This document shows positions 31,229 through 39,301 of a stretch of DNA of 64,000 nt, in pieces (within the stretch, counting starts at the first letter, position 1; each line of letters opens with the position of its first letter). A program made the translations under genes and the position numbers. The notes under the pieces are model-generated. The model did not search any database, was not told the DNA's origin, and was given only the letters and a program-made list of their open reading frames with translations. This stretch comes from Cribrihabitans_A neustonicus (GTDB taxonomy: Bacteria > Pseudomonadota > Alphaproteobacteria > Rhodobacterales > Rhodobacteraceae). Location: NCBI RefSeq assembly GCF_048820895.1, contig NZ_JBMERQ010000001.1, forward strand, positions 310,001 through 374,000, given 5' to 3'.

Positions 31229-32635
31229 TCAGCAGCTGTAGTACATGCCGAATTCGACCGGGTGCGGGGTGTGCTCGAACAGCTGCACCTCTTCCATCTT
31301 CAGCGCGATGTAGCCGTCGATCTGGTCCTTGGTGAAGACGTCGCCCTGCAGAAGGAAGTCGTGGTCCGCCGCCAGCGCGTCCAGCGCTTCGCGCAAGCTG
31401 CCGCAGACAGTGGGGATGCCTTCCAGCTCCTCGGCCGGCAGGTCGTAGAGGTTCTTGTCCATCGCCTCGCCCGGGTCGATCTTGTTGCGGATGCCGTCGA
31501 TACCGGCCATCAGCAGCGCGGCGAACGCCAGGTAAGGGTTTGCGGACGGGTCGGGGAAGCGGGCCTCGACGCGCTTGGCCTTCGGGCTTTCGGTCCACGG
31601 GATGCGGACGCAGCCGGAGCGGTTGCGGGCGGAGTAGGCGCGCAGAACCGGCGCCTCGAAGCCCGGGATCAGGCGCTTGTAAGAGTTGGTCGAGGGGTTG
31701 GTGAACGCGTTCAGGGTCTTCGCGTGCTTCAGGATGCCGCCGATGAACCACAGTGCCTCGTCCGACAGGTCAGCGTATTTGTCGCCTGCAAACAGCGGCT
31801 TGCCCTCTTTCCAGATCGACATGTTCACGTGCATGCCGGTGCCGTTGTCGCCATAGATCGGCTTCGGCATGAAGGTCGCGGTTTTGCCGTAGGCGTGGGC
31901 CACGTTGTGGATCACGTATTTGTACTTCTGCAGCTCGTCGGCCTGCTTGGTCAGCGTGTCGAAGATCAAGCCCAGTTCGTGCTGGCAGGAGGCGACCTCG
32001 TGGTGGTGCTTGTCCACCTTCATGCCCAGCCGCTTCATGGTCGACAGCATTTCCGAGCGCAGGTCCTGCGCTTCGTCGGTCGGGTTCACCGGGAAGTAGC
32101 CGCCCTTCAGGCCCGGGCGGTGGCCCATGTTGCCCATTTCATATTCGGTGTCGGTGTTCCAGGAGGCGTCGGTGGCGTCGACCTCGTAGGAGACCTTGTT
32201 GATCGAGTTCGAGAAGCGCACGTCGTCGAACAGGAAAAACTCCGCTTCCGGGCCCATGTAGGCCGCGTCGCCGATGCCGGAGGCCTTCAGGTAGGCTTCC
32301 GCCTTCTGGGCGGTGCCGCGGGGGTCGCGCTCGTAGGATTCGCCGGTGTCGGGCTCGACGATGGAGCAGTGCAGGCACAGGGTCTTTTCCGCATAGAACG
32401 GATCGATGTAGGCGGACTCGGTGTCCGGGATCAGCTTCATGTCGGAGTTTTCAATCGACTTCCAGCCCGCGATCGAGGAGCCGTCGAACATGAAGCCCTC
32501 TTCCAGGAAATCCTCGTCAACCAGATCGACATCGACGGTCACGTGCTGCAGCTTGCCGCGCACATCGGTGAAACGGATGTCGACGTAGGCGACGTCCTCG
32601 TCCTTGAGTGTCTTGAGAACTGCGTCTGCGCTCAT
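31229..32635 (-). CDS. glnA: Glutamine synthetase, type I
   Basis: A 468-residue GSI-beta enzyme, making glutamine from glutamate, ammonia and ATP as a dodecamer. Visible are the DGSSIAGW segment, the metal-site GPEAEFFLF, the ATP-site region KPIYGDNGTGMHVN, and the adenylylation site NLYDLPAEE (Tyr). It is the second gene of glnB-glnA, 54 bases downstream of glnB on the same strand, with its own terminator. Control by PII and NtrC is expected from the family, not proven here. Confidence 0.98.
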   Translation of the reverse strand: MSADAVLKTLKDEDVAYVDIRFTDVRGKLQHVTVDVDLVDEDFLEEGFMFDGSSIAGWKSIENSDMKLIPDTESAYIDPFYAEKTLCLHCSIVEPDTGESYERDPRGTAQKAEAYLKASGIGDAAYMGPEAEFFLFDDVRFSNSINKVSYEVDATDASWNTDTEYEMGNMGHRPGLKGGYFPVNPTDEAQDLRSEMLSTMKRLGMKVDKHHHEVASCQHELGLIFDTLTKQADELQKYKYVIHNVAHAYGKTATFMPKPIYGDNGTGMHVNMSIWKEGKPLFAGDKYADLSDEALWFIGGILKHAKTLNAFTNPSTNSYKRLIPGFEAPVLRAYSARNRSGCVRIPWTESPKAKRVEARFPDPSANPYLAFAALLMAGIDGIRNKIDPGEAMDKNLYDLPAEELEGIPTVCGSLREALDALAADHDFLLQGDVFTKDQIDGYIALKMEEVQLFEHTPHPVEFGMYYSC

Positions 32636-32689
32636 TCCCTCTGTCCTTCTTGATAAGTTGTCTTGCGTGTTTTTTGCGGTCTCAGCGGC

Positions 32690-33028
32690 TTACAGCGCGT
32701 CCGGGCCGGTCTCGCCGGTGCGGATGCGGATCGCCTGCTCGACGGGCGAGACGAAGATTTTGCCGTCGCCGATCTTGTTGGTCTTGGCGGCATCGATGAT
32801 CGCCTCAATGGCCGGCTCGACCTGGTCGTCGTCCAGCACGACCTCGACCTTCACCTTGGGCAGGAAATCAACGACGTACTCGGCGCCGCGGTAGAGTTCG
32901 GTATGGCCCTTCTGGCGGCCGAAGCCCTTGACTTCGATGACCGAGAGACCCTGAACGCCGACGTCCTGCAACGCTTCCTTCACCTCGTCCAGTTTGAATG
33001 GCTTGATGATGGCTTCGATCTTTTTCAT
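32690..33028 (-). CDS. glnB: Nitrogen regulatory protein P-II
   Basis: A 112-residue PII signal protein. The T-loop carries the uridylylation tyrosine Y51 in TELYRGAEYVVDFLPK; the B-loop (TNKIGDGKIFV) and C-loop (RIRTGETGPDAL) are complete. It senses 2-oxoglutarate and ATP/ADP and controls GlnA adenylylation. The GlnB assignment over GlnK rests on its position directly upstream of glnA. It is divergent from nnr, so the 171 bases between them hold the promoter of glnBA; I could not assign an NtrC site with confidence. Confidence 0.97.
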   Translation of the reverse strand: MKKIEAIIKPFKLDEVKEALQDVGVQGLSVIEVKGFGRQKGHTELYRGAEYVVDFLPKVKVEVVLDDDQVEPAIEAIIDAAKTNKIGDGKIFVSPVEQAIRIRTGETGPDAL

Positions 33029-33199
33029 GGTGCGGGGCTCCTCACGACCTTGTTGCAGGTGTCATTTCACTTCTAAATGAAGCCAGCAATGCGCAGCGGC
33101 GGAGTTGCCGCGCCCGCGGCCAGTTTTTCGGCGCGGCTGCCTAAAAAATAATCAAAGCGCCCAGAAACTGCGCAGAATTGAATCGGGGAAGGGCACGAC

Positions 33200-34855
33200 A
33201 TGACCGAACTGCTGACCGCAGCCCAGATGCGGGCCATCGAACAGGCCGCCATAGACTCCGGCGAGGTGACCGGGCTGGAGCTGATGGAGCGCGCCGGGCA
33301 GGGGGTGGTCGAGGCTATCTTCGAGGAATGGCCGGAACTGGCGGATCAGCGGGGGCCGGCCCCCGCACCCCCGGAGTATTTGGAGAAAGATGAAAAGCCG
33401 CGCCCTGCGGTGGTTCTGTGCGGGCCGGGTAACAACGGCGGCGACGGCTTTGTGGTGGCGCGGCTGCTGAAGGTGCGCGGCTGGGAGCTGGAGGTGTTTC
33501 TGTATGGAGACCCGGACAAGCTGCCGCCGGATGCGAAGGTGAATTGTGAGCGGTGGTTGGCGAAAGGTGCGGTGTCGCAGTTGAGCGATAGGGCGGAACC
33601 GTCACTACTGAAGCCAGATGTGATTGTCGACGCGTTATTCGGAACTGGCCTCACTCGCCCTATTGAGAGTTTGGGGCTGTTGTTGCTTGATTTGCACGAC
33701 TGCCGTGACGCAGGTGGGGGTCTGTCGGCGGAAGAACGCCCCGATTGGCTTCCGCGAACTGTTTCTGTCGATCTTCCGAGCGGGCTTTGCAGCGATAGCG
33801 GCCAAATTCTCTGGCCTGACAATTTTTCCGGCCTTCCGCAAAAGTTGGAAGCGGGTTCAGCTGCATGCGAATTGACAGTGACATTCCACAGCACCAAGGC
33901 CGGACATTTTCTAGGTGACGGCCCAACGGTCTGTGGGAAGCTTGTTGTAAAGGATATTGGCCTGAAATCAGGCCAAACCGCTGAACCGGGCGGCGTTGCC
34001 AAACTGACAGAGCCGCACCTGATCGGGAAGCGTGGCGGTCAGCACAAATACACCCACGGCCACGCGCTGGTCCTCTCCGGCGGCGCGGGCAAAACCGGGG
34101 CGGCGCGGATGGCGGCGCGCGGGGCGCTGCGGATCGGGGCCGGGCTGGTCACCGTCGGCTCGCCGCGGTCGGCGATGTTTGAAAATGCCGCCAATCTGAC
34201 CGCCATCATGCTGCGGCAGATCGACGGCGCGCATGGGGTCAGCGAACTCTTGGAGGACAAGCGGTTCAACGCGGTCTGCCTCGGCCCCGGCCTCGGGCGC
34301 GGGGCGGATACCCAAGCGCTGGTGATGGCGGTGCTGAAGGAGAAGCGCGCCACCGTGCTGGATGCCGACGCGCTCACCCGGTTCGAGCTCAAGCCCGAGG
34401 CGCTGTTCGAGCTGCTGCACGAAAACTGCGTGCTCACCCCGCATGGCGGCGAATTTGCCAAGCTGTTCCCGGATCTGTCGGAGAAACTGAAGGCGCCCGC
34501 CACCAAAGGCCCCGCCTATTCCAAGGTCGACGCCACGCGCGAGGCCGCGAAGCGCGCAGGTTGCGTGGTGCTGTTCAAGGGGGCGGACACGGTGATTGCC
34601 GCGCCGGACGGGCGCTGCTCGGTCAACTCCGCGCATTACGAGCGCTCCGCCCCTTGGCTGGCAACCGCCGGGGCGGGCGACGTGTTGGCGGGCTTCATTG
34701 CCGGGCTGCTGGCGCGCGGGCTCAAGCCGATGCAGGCGGCCGAGACCGCCGCTTGGCTGCATGTGGAATGCGCTCTGGAATTCGGCCCCGGCCTGATCGC
34801 CGAGGATCTGCCGGAGCAGATCCCCGCGGTGCTGCGCAGGCTGGGGGTCTCTTGA
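33200..34855 (+). CDS. nnr: Bifunctional NAD(P)H-hydrate epimerase / ADP-dependent dehydratase
   Basis: A 551-residue NAD(P)HX repair enzyme. Residues 1-240 form the NnrE epimerase with GPGNNGGDGFVVARLL and DALFGTGLTRP. Residues 260-551 form the NnrD dehydratase with GGAGKTGAARMAARGALRIGAGLVTV, LTPHGGEFAKL, FKGADTVIA and ATAGAGDVLAGFIAG. Two oddities: residues about 51-66 are encoded by a repeat-like segment (see the family B entry), and bases from about 33536 to 34010 use AT-richer codons (TTG, CTA, TTA) than the rest. The gene is divergent from glnB. Confidence 0.94.
   Translation: MTELLTAAQMRAIEQAAIDSGEVTGLELMERAGQGVVEAIFEEWPELADQRGPAPAPPEYLEKDEKPRPAVVLCGPGNNGGDGFVVARLLKVRGWELEVFLYGDPDKLPPDAKVNCERWLAKGAVSQLSDRAEPSLLKPDVIVDALFGTGLTRPIESLGLLLLDLHDCRDAGGGLSAEERPDWLPRTVSVDLPSGLCSDSGQILWPDNFSGLPQKLEAGSAACELTVTFHSTKAGHFLGDGPTVCGKLVVKDIGLKSGQTAEPGGVAKLTEPHLIGKRGGQHKYTHGHALVLSGGAGKTGAARMAARGALRIGAGLVTVGSPRSAMFENAANLTAIMLRQIDGAHGVSELLEDKRFNAVCLGPGLGRGADTQALVMAVLKEKRATVLDADALTRFELKPEALFELLHENCVLTPHGGEFAKLFPDLSEKLKAPATKGPAYSKVDATREAAKRAGCVVLFKGADTVIAAPDGRCSVNSAHYERSAPWLATAGAGDVLAGFIAGLLARGLKPMQAAETAAWLHVECALEFGPGLIAEDLPEQIPAVLRRLGVS
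33350..33398 (+). repeat. Family B element inside nnr (copy B1)
   Basis: A GGGGGCCGGCCCCC palindrome, then CACCCCCGGAGTATTTGGAGAAAGATGAA. The same architecture (GC hairpin, GAGTATTT, A-rich AAAGAAGAAG) follows purC at 49896-49954. Here it is read in frame and encodes RGPAPAPPEYLEKDEKP in the epimerase domain, just before the GPGNNGGDG motif. Confidence 0.65.
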
Positions 34856-34907
34856 CAATTTTCTTTGGGCGGCAGATCAGCGCCTTGCCCGGAAAAGGAA
34901 TATTAAA

Positions 34908-35936
34908 TTGGCGTTTTGCTTCATTTCGATTGGCAGCTTCACTGGCGGGCCCTTGGCGCTGCATCAGGCCGCCCGCACGATGAACGACCTCGGCGGAGAT
35001 GCCAAGATGATGTATCTCGGTCTCCCTGAAATGGCGCGGGGGACGGCAAAGCTGACACGTGACGGGGATACGGTCCGTGTGGCCCGGAAGCTGCAGCTGG
35101 GGCATGTGCTGAAGCGCCGGCTGGCCGGGCGGCCTTTGGGACCGAGGGTGGATGCCAGGCTCCGGAGATTTGGCGTCGGGCAGGTCACGGAAATGCCGGC
35201 TGACAGCCATTTCGTGGTGCCTGAAATCTGGCCGGAGCTTGCCGACACGCTGGTGCGGCTCGGCTGTCCGAACGTCTACTTTTGGTGGCTGAGCGTGGAT
35301 AATTTTCCCCTCACCCAGCTGCATCAGCTGTACGCCCAGCGGGTGATCCGGGACTGCCGGCATCTTTGCCAGTCGGAATATGCGGCGCAGTTTGTCCGCG
35401 GGCAGGGTGCCGCCTCGGTATCGATGCTCTCGGACTATATCGAACTGGACGAGATCCCGGACCCGAAGCCGCTGGCGGCGCGCTCTTATGATATTGCCTA
35501 CCTTCCGAACAAGGCCACAGGCGCTGAACCGCTGATCCACCACCTGAAGGAGCGGTTCAACGTGATAGCGCTGCAGAACATGGCGCGCGAAAAAGTTGTT
35601 TCGGTATTGGCCGATACCAAGATCTTTTTAGATTTCGGGCCGCATCCAGGCAAGGACCGGGTGCCGCGCGAGGCGGCACTGTGCGGCTGCATTCCTGTGG
35701 TGCGGAAGGCCGGGGCAGCCAATTTTCCCGAAGATGTGCCGCTGCCCGAAAGTCTGCTGGTCGGCACTGCCCTTTTCTTTGAACCGGAAGCGCTGACGCA
35801 GAGAATTCAAGCTATTCTTGGCCAGGAGCAGGGATACGCAGATTCGCTGCGGGATTACCGGACTGGGATCCGCAATGAGAAAACCGTGTTTGAAGGTGAG
35901 CTGCGCGCTTTGCTTGACCGGGATACAGGCCAGTAA
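34908..35936 (+). CDS. Glycosyltransferase-like protein
   Basis: A 342-residue protein, probably a GT-B-type transferase: the C-terminal part has DIAYLPNKATG, DTKIFLDFGPHPGKDRVPREAALCGCIPVV, a nucleotide-sugar-site-like pattern. The N-terminal part has a GGPLALHQ loop as in glycosyltransferase N-domains. The donor and acceptor are unknown. It starts at a TTG with AAAAGGAA at good spacing, 52 bases after nnr. It is less GC-biased than its neighbours, which suggests acquisition. No other polysaccharide genes are next to it. Confidence 0.72.
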   Translation: MAFCFISIGSFTGGPLALHQAARTMNDLGGDAKMMYLGLPEMARGTAKLTRDGDTVRVARKLQLGHVLKRRLAGRPLGPRVDARLRRFGVGQVTEMPADSHFVVPEIWPELADTLVRLGCPNVYFWWLSVDNFPLTQLHQLYAQRVIRDCRHLCQSEYAAQFVRGQGAASVSMLSDYIELDEIPDPKPLAARSYDIAYLPNKATGAEPLIHHLKERFNVIALQNMAREKVVSVLADTKIFLDFGPHPGKDRVPREAALCGCIPVVRKAGAANFPEDVPLPESLLVGTALFFEPEALTQRIQAILGQEQGYADSLRDYRTGIRNEKTVFEGELRALLDRDTGQ

Positions 35937-36011
35937 GGCGCTGCCACCCCAATACTTCCCGCCGCGCCGCACGCGCAGCCTGTTATTCAGTGCGCCCCGG
36001 CTCTTGCCTCA

Positions 36012-36515
36012 TCAGGCCGCCGGCCGCATCCCGTCGTTCGCTTGCGCCGCGGCCAGCTCCATTCCGCCGGCATAGATCACATGCGGGCGGTCGAACTCGA
36101 GGATATGGAGCGTCAGCATCTGCAAGCCCAAATCGCGCGCGCCCTCGGCATCAGCGAGCTCGTAGGCGGGCACCACCGCTTGCGGCTGGCCGAACAGCGC
36201 CTGGGCCCGCCGTCCGTGAATCAGGAGCTTCTGGTCCCAGGGCACAATCAGTGCGGGGGCGCCGCTGTCTTCACCGGCCGCGAATTCCACCGCCTGCAAC
36301 AGTGCCTGACGGCAGCGCACCGCCGCAATCCGGGCCTCCCCGCGGCGGCTTGCAACCAGGCTGCCGGGGCGCAGATCCTCCACCGGGCAGCTGCCGGCGC
36401 GGCCCTCCACCAGCGTACCCGCCGGCAGGCTGACGCTTTGGGCGCCAAGAAACTGGCGCAGGAAAGGCGGCGGCGAAGGAAGCGTGCGCTGGGGCGCGGA
36501 TGCAAATGATTTCAT
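36012..36515 (-). CDS. Hint-domain (hedgehog/intein-like) protein
   Basis: A 167-residue protein of the Hint type often seen in roseobacters. FLGAQSVSLPAGTLVEGRAGSCPVEDLRPGSLVAS matches the start of Hint domains (an entry turn then VEDLRPGDxV), and the PWDQKLLIHGRRAQALFG-PQAVVPAYEL segment is the late part. The initial Cys/Ser that drives autoprocessing is not at the expected place, and the fused passenger domain is absent, so activity is doubtful. The ATG has no strong ribosome binding site. Confidence 0.7.
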   Translation of the reverse strand: MKSFASAPQRTLPSPPPFLRQFLGAQSVSLPAGTLVEGRAGSCPVEDLRPGSLVASRRGEARIAAVRCRQALLQAVEFAAGEDSGAPALIVPWDQKLLIHGRRAQALFGQPQAVVPAYELADAEGARDLGLQMLTLHILEFDRPHVIYAGGMELAAAQANDGMRPAA

Positions 36516-36744
36516 CTAGGATCTCGCTTTTGATGCCTCAGATTTCTTCGCTTTTGCCTAAAATACCGTGAATCCCGGGTCGGTTCCCAGAAATTTCGGC
36601 GAAATTCCGCGCAAGGAGCCGGTTTAGTGAGAAGGTTGTTGCCGGATTGCACTGGTGCCGCGCAGCTGCGTTTTAGGCTCGCATCCGCCGCCGGGCTTTG
36701 CTATTGAGCGCGTCACGCGGGCGCGCCAGCGCTTGCGGAACAGT

Positions 36745-36829
36745 GCGGGTGTGGCGGAATTGGTAGACGCACCAGATTTAGGTTCTGGCGCCGCAAGGCG
36801 TGGGGGTTCAAGTCCCTTCACCCGCACCA
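36745..36829 (+). tRNA. tRNA-Leu (anticodon UAG)
   Basis: An 85-base class II tRNA including an encoded CCA. The acceptor stem is GCGGGTG/CACCCGC, the anticodon loop TTTAGGT gives UAG (reads CUN codons), the extra arm is long as in Leu tRNAs, and the T arm is GGGGGTTCAAGTCCCT. Confidence 0.97.
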
Positions 36830-36932
36830 CCTTTCCCGACAGCGGACCGGCAAACGGCAAACGCAAGAAACGGCGGGCGCAGAAGCGCGGCGCGCGTGTG
36901 CCTGCTTCGGCGGTGCGGGGGGAGGAGGCGGC

Positions 36933-37008
36933 TGGTAGGCCCGGCAGGATTCGAACCTGCAACCAAAGCGTTATGAGCGCTCTGCTCTAACCGTTGAGCT
37001 ACAGGCCC
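36933..37008 (-). tRNA. tRNA with CAU anticodon, probably tRNA-Ile2
   Basis: A 76-base tRNA with encoded CCA on the minus strand. The anticodon loop is CTCATAA, so the anticodon reads CAU. The acceptor stem starts with G1-U72 and the body (GTAGCTCAACGGTTAGAGC) resembles the E. coli Ile2 type more than elongator or initiator Met. If so, TilS would convert C34 to lysidine and it would read AUA. Distinguishing it from tRNA-Met by sequence alone is not certain. Confidence 0.85.
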
Positions 37009-37170
37009 GCCATGGCACCGTGGTTAGAAGAAACCGGCGCCGGAGGTCAAGCCAAGAATGCGCCTCATCGCCGCGGCGCAGCAGGGCTGCCGCGGCGGCA
37101 GCAATCGCATGTTCCCTTCGCGCCTGCCTTGCGCTAAAGCCTGCCGCAACGTTGTGGAAGGAGTCTGAGG

Positions 37171-38217
37171 ATGACCAGCGGCAAGAACGGCCTGACCTAT
37201 GCGGACGCAGGTGTGGACATTGATGCGGGCAACGCTTTGGTGGACCGCATCAAGCCGGCCGCCAAGCGCACCAACCGCTCCGGTGTGATGAGCGGGCTGG
37301 GCGGTTTCGGGGCGCTGTTCGACCTCAAGGACGCAGGCTACAGGGATCCGATCCTGGTGGGCGCGACCGACGGCGTCGGCACCAAGCTGCGCATCGCGAT
37401 CGACACCGGCCACGTCGATGGCGTCGGCATCGACTTGGTCGCCATGTGCGTCAACGACCTGGTCTGCCAGGGCGCCGAGCCCTTGTTCTTCCTCGACTAT
37501 TTCGCCACCGGCAAGCTGGAGACCGGCACCGCCGCGCGCATCATCGAGGGCATCGCCGAGGGCTGTGTGCGGGCAGGCTGCGCGCTGATCGGCGGCGAGA
37601 CCGCGGAGATGCCGGGCATGTACCCGGCGGGCGACTTCGACCTTGCGGGGTTTGCAGTTGGCGCGATGGAGCGCGGCACCGCGCTGCCCGAGGGCGTGCG
37701 CGAGGGCGACGTTCTGCTGGGGCTCGCCTCGGACGGGGTGCATTCCAACGGTTATTCTCTGGTGCGCAAGCTGGTCGAGGTCTCGGGCCTTGGCTGGGAA
37801 GCCGACAGCCCCTTCGGCGAAGGCCCGCTCGGGGCAGCGCTGCTGACTCCGACCCGGCTTTATGTCAAGCAGTGCCTTGCTGCGGTGCGTGCAGGCGGCG
37901 TGCATGCGCTGGCCCATATCACCGGCGGCGGCCTGACCGAGAACCTGCCGCGGGTGCTGCCCGAGGGGCTGGGCGCGGACATCGATCTGGATACCTGGGA
38001 ACTCCCCGGCGTATTCCGCTGGATGGCGGAGACCGGCAGCATTTCCGAGGCCGAGATGCTCAAGACCTTCAACTGTGGTATCGGCATGATCCTTGCAGTA
38101 GAGGCAGAGCGTGCTGAGGCGCTGGTTGCGCTGCTTGAGGGCGAGGGAGAAAAGGTCAGCCGCATCGGCACCGTCACCGCCGGCACCGGCATGCGCTACG
38201 CAGGCAGCCTGCTGTGA
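37171..38217 (+). CDS. purM: Phosphoribosylformylglycinamidine cyclo-ligase
   Basis: A 348-residue AIR synthetase, using ATP to close FGAM to AIR in purine synthesis. The NGLTYADAGVDIDAGN start, the glycine-rich GVGTKLRIAIDTG, VAMCVNDLVCQGAEPLFFLDYFATG and GGETAEMPGMY are family features. AAGGAGTCTGAGG precedes the ATG. The stop overlaps the purN GTG by four bases, so translation is coupled. Two tRNA genes lie just upstream on either strand. Confidence 0.97.
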   Translation: MTSGKNGLTYADAGVDIDAGNALVDRIKPAAKRTNRSGVMSGLGGFGALFDLKDAGYRDPILVGATDGVGTKLRIAIDTGHVDGVGIDLVAMCVNDLVCQGAEPLFFLDYFATGKLETGTAARIIEGIAEGCVRAGCALIGGETAEMPGMYPAGDFDLAGFAVGAMERGTALPEGVREGDVLLGLASDGVHSNGYSLVRKLVEVSGLGWEADSPFGEGPLGAALLTPTRLYVKQCLAAVRAGGVHALAHITGGGLTENLPRVLPEGLGADIDLDTWELPGVFRWMAETGSISEAEMLKTFNCGIGMILAVEAERAEALVALLEGEGEKVSRIGTVTAGTGMRYAGSLL

Positions 38218-38810
38218 GCCACAAGCGGGTCGCGATCCTGATTTCCGGCGGCGGCTCCAACATGGTGTCGCTTCTGGAGAGCATGACCGGCGATCACCCG
38301 GCGCGGCCGTGCCTGGTGCTGGCCAACAGTGCCGATGCGGGCGGGCTGGCCAAGGCCGAAGCCGCAGGCGTGCCCACGGCGGTGGTGGATCACCGCCCCT
38401 ACGGCAGCGACCGTGCCGCGTTTGAGGCCGAGCTGGTGAAGCCGATCCTGAAGGCGGAGGCCGATATCGTCTGCCTTGCGGGCTTCATGCGGGTGCTGAC
38501 CGCCGGTTTCGTCGGGCAGTTCGAGGGGCGGATGCTGAACATCCACCCCTCGCTTTTGCCGAAATACAAGGGTTTGCACACCCATGCCCGCGCGCTTGAA
38601 GCAGGCGACACCGAGCATGGCTGCACCGTGCATGAGGTGACGCCGCGGCTCGACGACGGGCCCGTGCTGGGGCAGGCGCGGGTGCCGGTGCTGCCCGGCG
38701 ACACGCCCGAAACCCTCGCCGCGCGGGTGCTGGAGCAGGAGCACCAGCTCTACCCGGCGGTGCTGCGCCGTTTTGCGCAAGGCGACCGCCGGCTGGTGGC
38801 GCTGCCCTGA
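38214..38810 (+). CDS. purN: Phosphoribosylglycinamide formyltransferase
   Basis: A 198-residue GAR transformylase, using 10-formyl-THF. It has the VAILISGGGSNMVSL nucleotide-site motif, the active-site region LNIHPSLLPKYKGLHTHARALEAGDTEHGCTVHEV with the catalytic Asn and His, and the DDGPVLGQARVPVL loop with its Asp. It starts at a GTG overlapping the purM stop. The gene ends at a convergent junction with a small membrane protein gene. Confidence 0.96.
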   Translation: MSHKRVAILISGGGSNMVSLLESMTGDHPARPCLVLANSADAGGLAKAEAAGVPTAVVDHRPYGSDRAAFEAELVKPILKAEADIVCLAGFMRVLTAGFVGQFEGRMLNIHPSLLPKYKGLHTHARALEAGDTEHGCTVHEVTPRLDDGPVLGQARVPVLPGDTPETLAARVLEQEHQLYPAVLRRFAQGDRRLVALP

Positions 38811-38812
38811 GG

Positions 38813-39034
38813 TCAGCGTGGGCCGGCCGAGTTGCCGCGCCATTCAAGCGGCGTCTCCGCGGTGCTGTCCGCCGGCGGCGGCGCCATCAGGGCCGGAACC
38901 CCCATGAGCAATACGAGGGCCAGCCCGGCGGCAACGGCGCGGAAAGTCGAGCTCCTACGGCGGGCCGCCAGCTTAGGGAATGCGGGGCGTCCGGAGTGGC
39001 CGGGGCAGGGGCTGTGCAGGTCGGATACGGTCAT
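38813..39034 (-). CDS. Small single-helix membrane protein, hypothetical
   Basis: A 73-residue protein that I do not recognise. A basic N-terminal third with a Cys-Pro-Gly-His stretch leads to one transmembrane helix (about residues 31-50), followed by a short Pro/Gly-rich tail. It ends three bases from the purN stop. An ATG at 39034 is the best start; a longer frame exists. It has no domain I can name, and only composition and a clean hydrophobic segment support it as a gene. Confidence 0.45.
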   Translation of the reverse strand: MTVSDLHSPCPGHSGRPAFPKLAARRRSSTFRAVAAGLALVLLMGVPALMAPPPADSTAETPLEWRGNSAGPR

Positions 39035-39301
39035 GGCTCTGGTCTCCGCATGAGGCGTTGGAACAATGCAGGGCCAATATACGCCCAGGCCGCACATTCC
39101 GAAAATGAATGTTTGACGACATTTTCATCACGGATTGAAATGTAATCCGCCCCGCTTGGGTGCCGCCGTTCTGCGCCGGCCGTGCCGCTTGATCCATACT
39201 TGCGGGAAACCCGCAGGGGCGTGCGCCTCCTGTTTGCATTGCCCCCGCCTTCCGCGTATCACCTCGGGATCAACTTCTTCACCAGAACAAAGCCGCTATT
39301 G

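Noticed and set aside
33029..33199. An NtrC binding site in front of glnBA
   Set aside because: Expected from biology, but I found no convincing TGCAC-type dyad in the region, so none is listed.
36570..36610. A third family C copy before the Hint gene
   Set aside because: GAAATTTCGGCGAAATTCC resembles the last hairpin of the element, but the first two hairpins are missing, so it may be chance.
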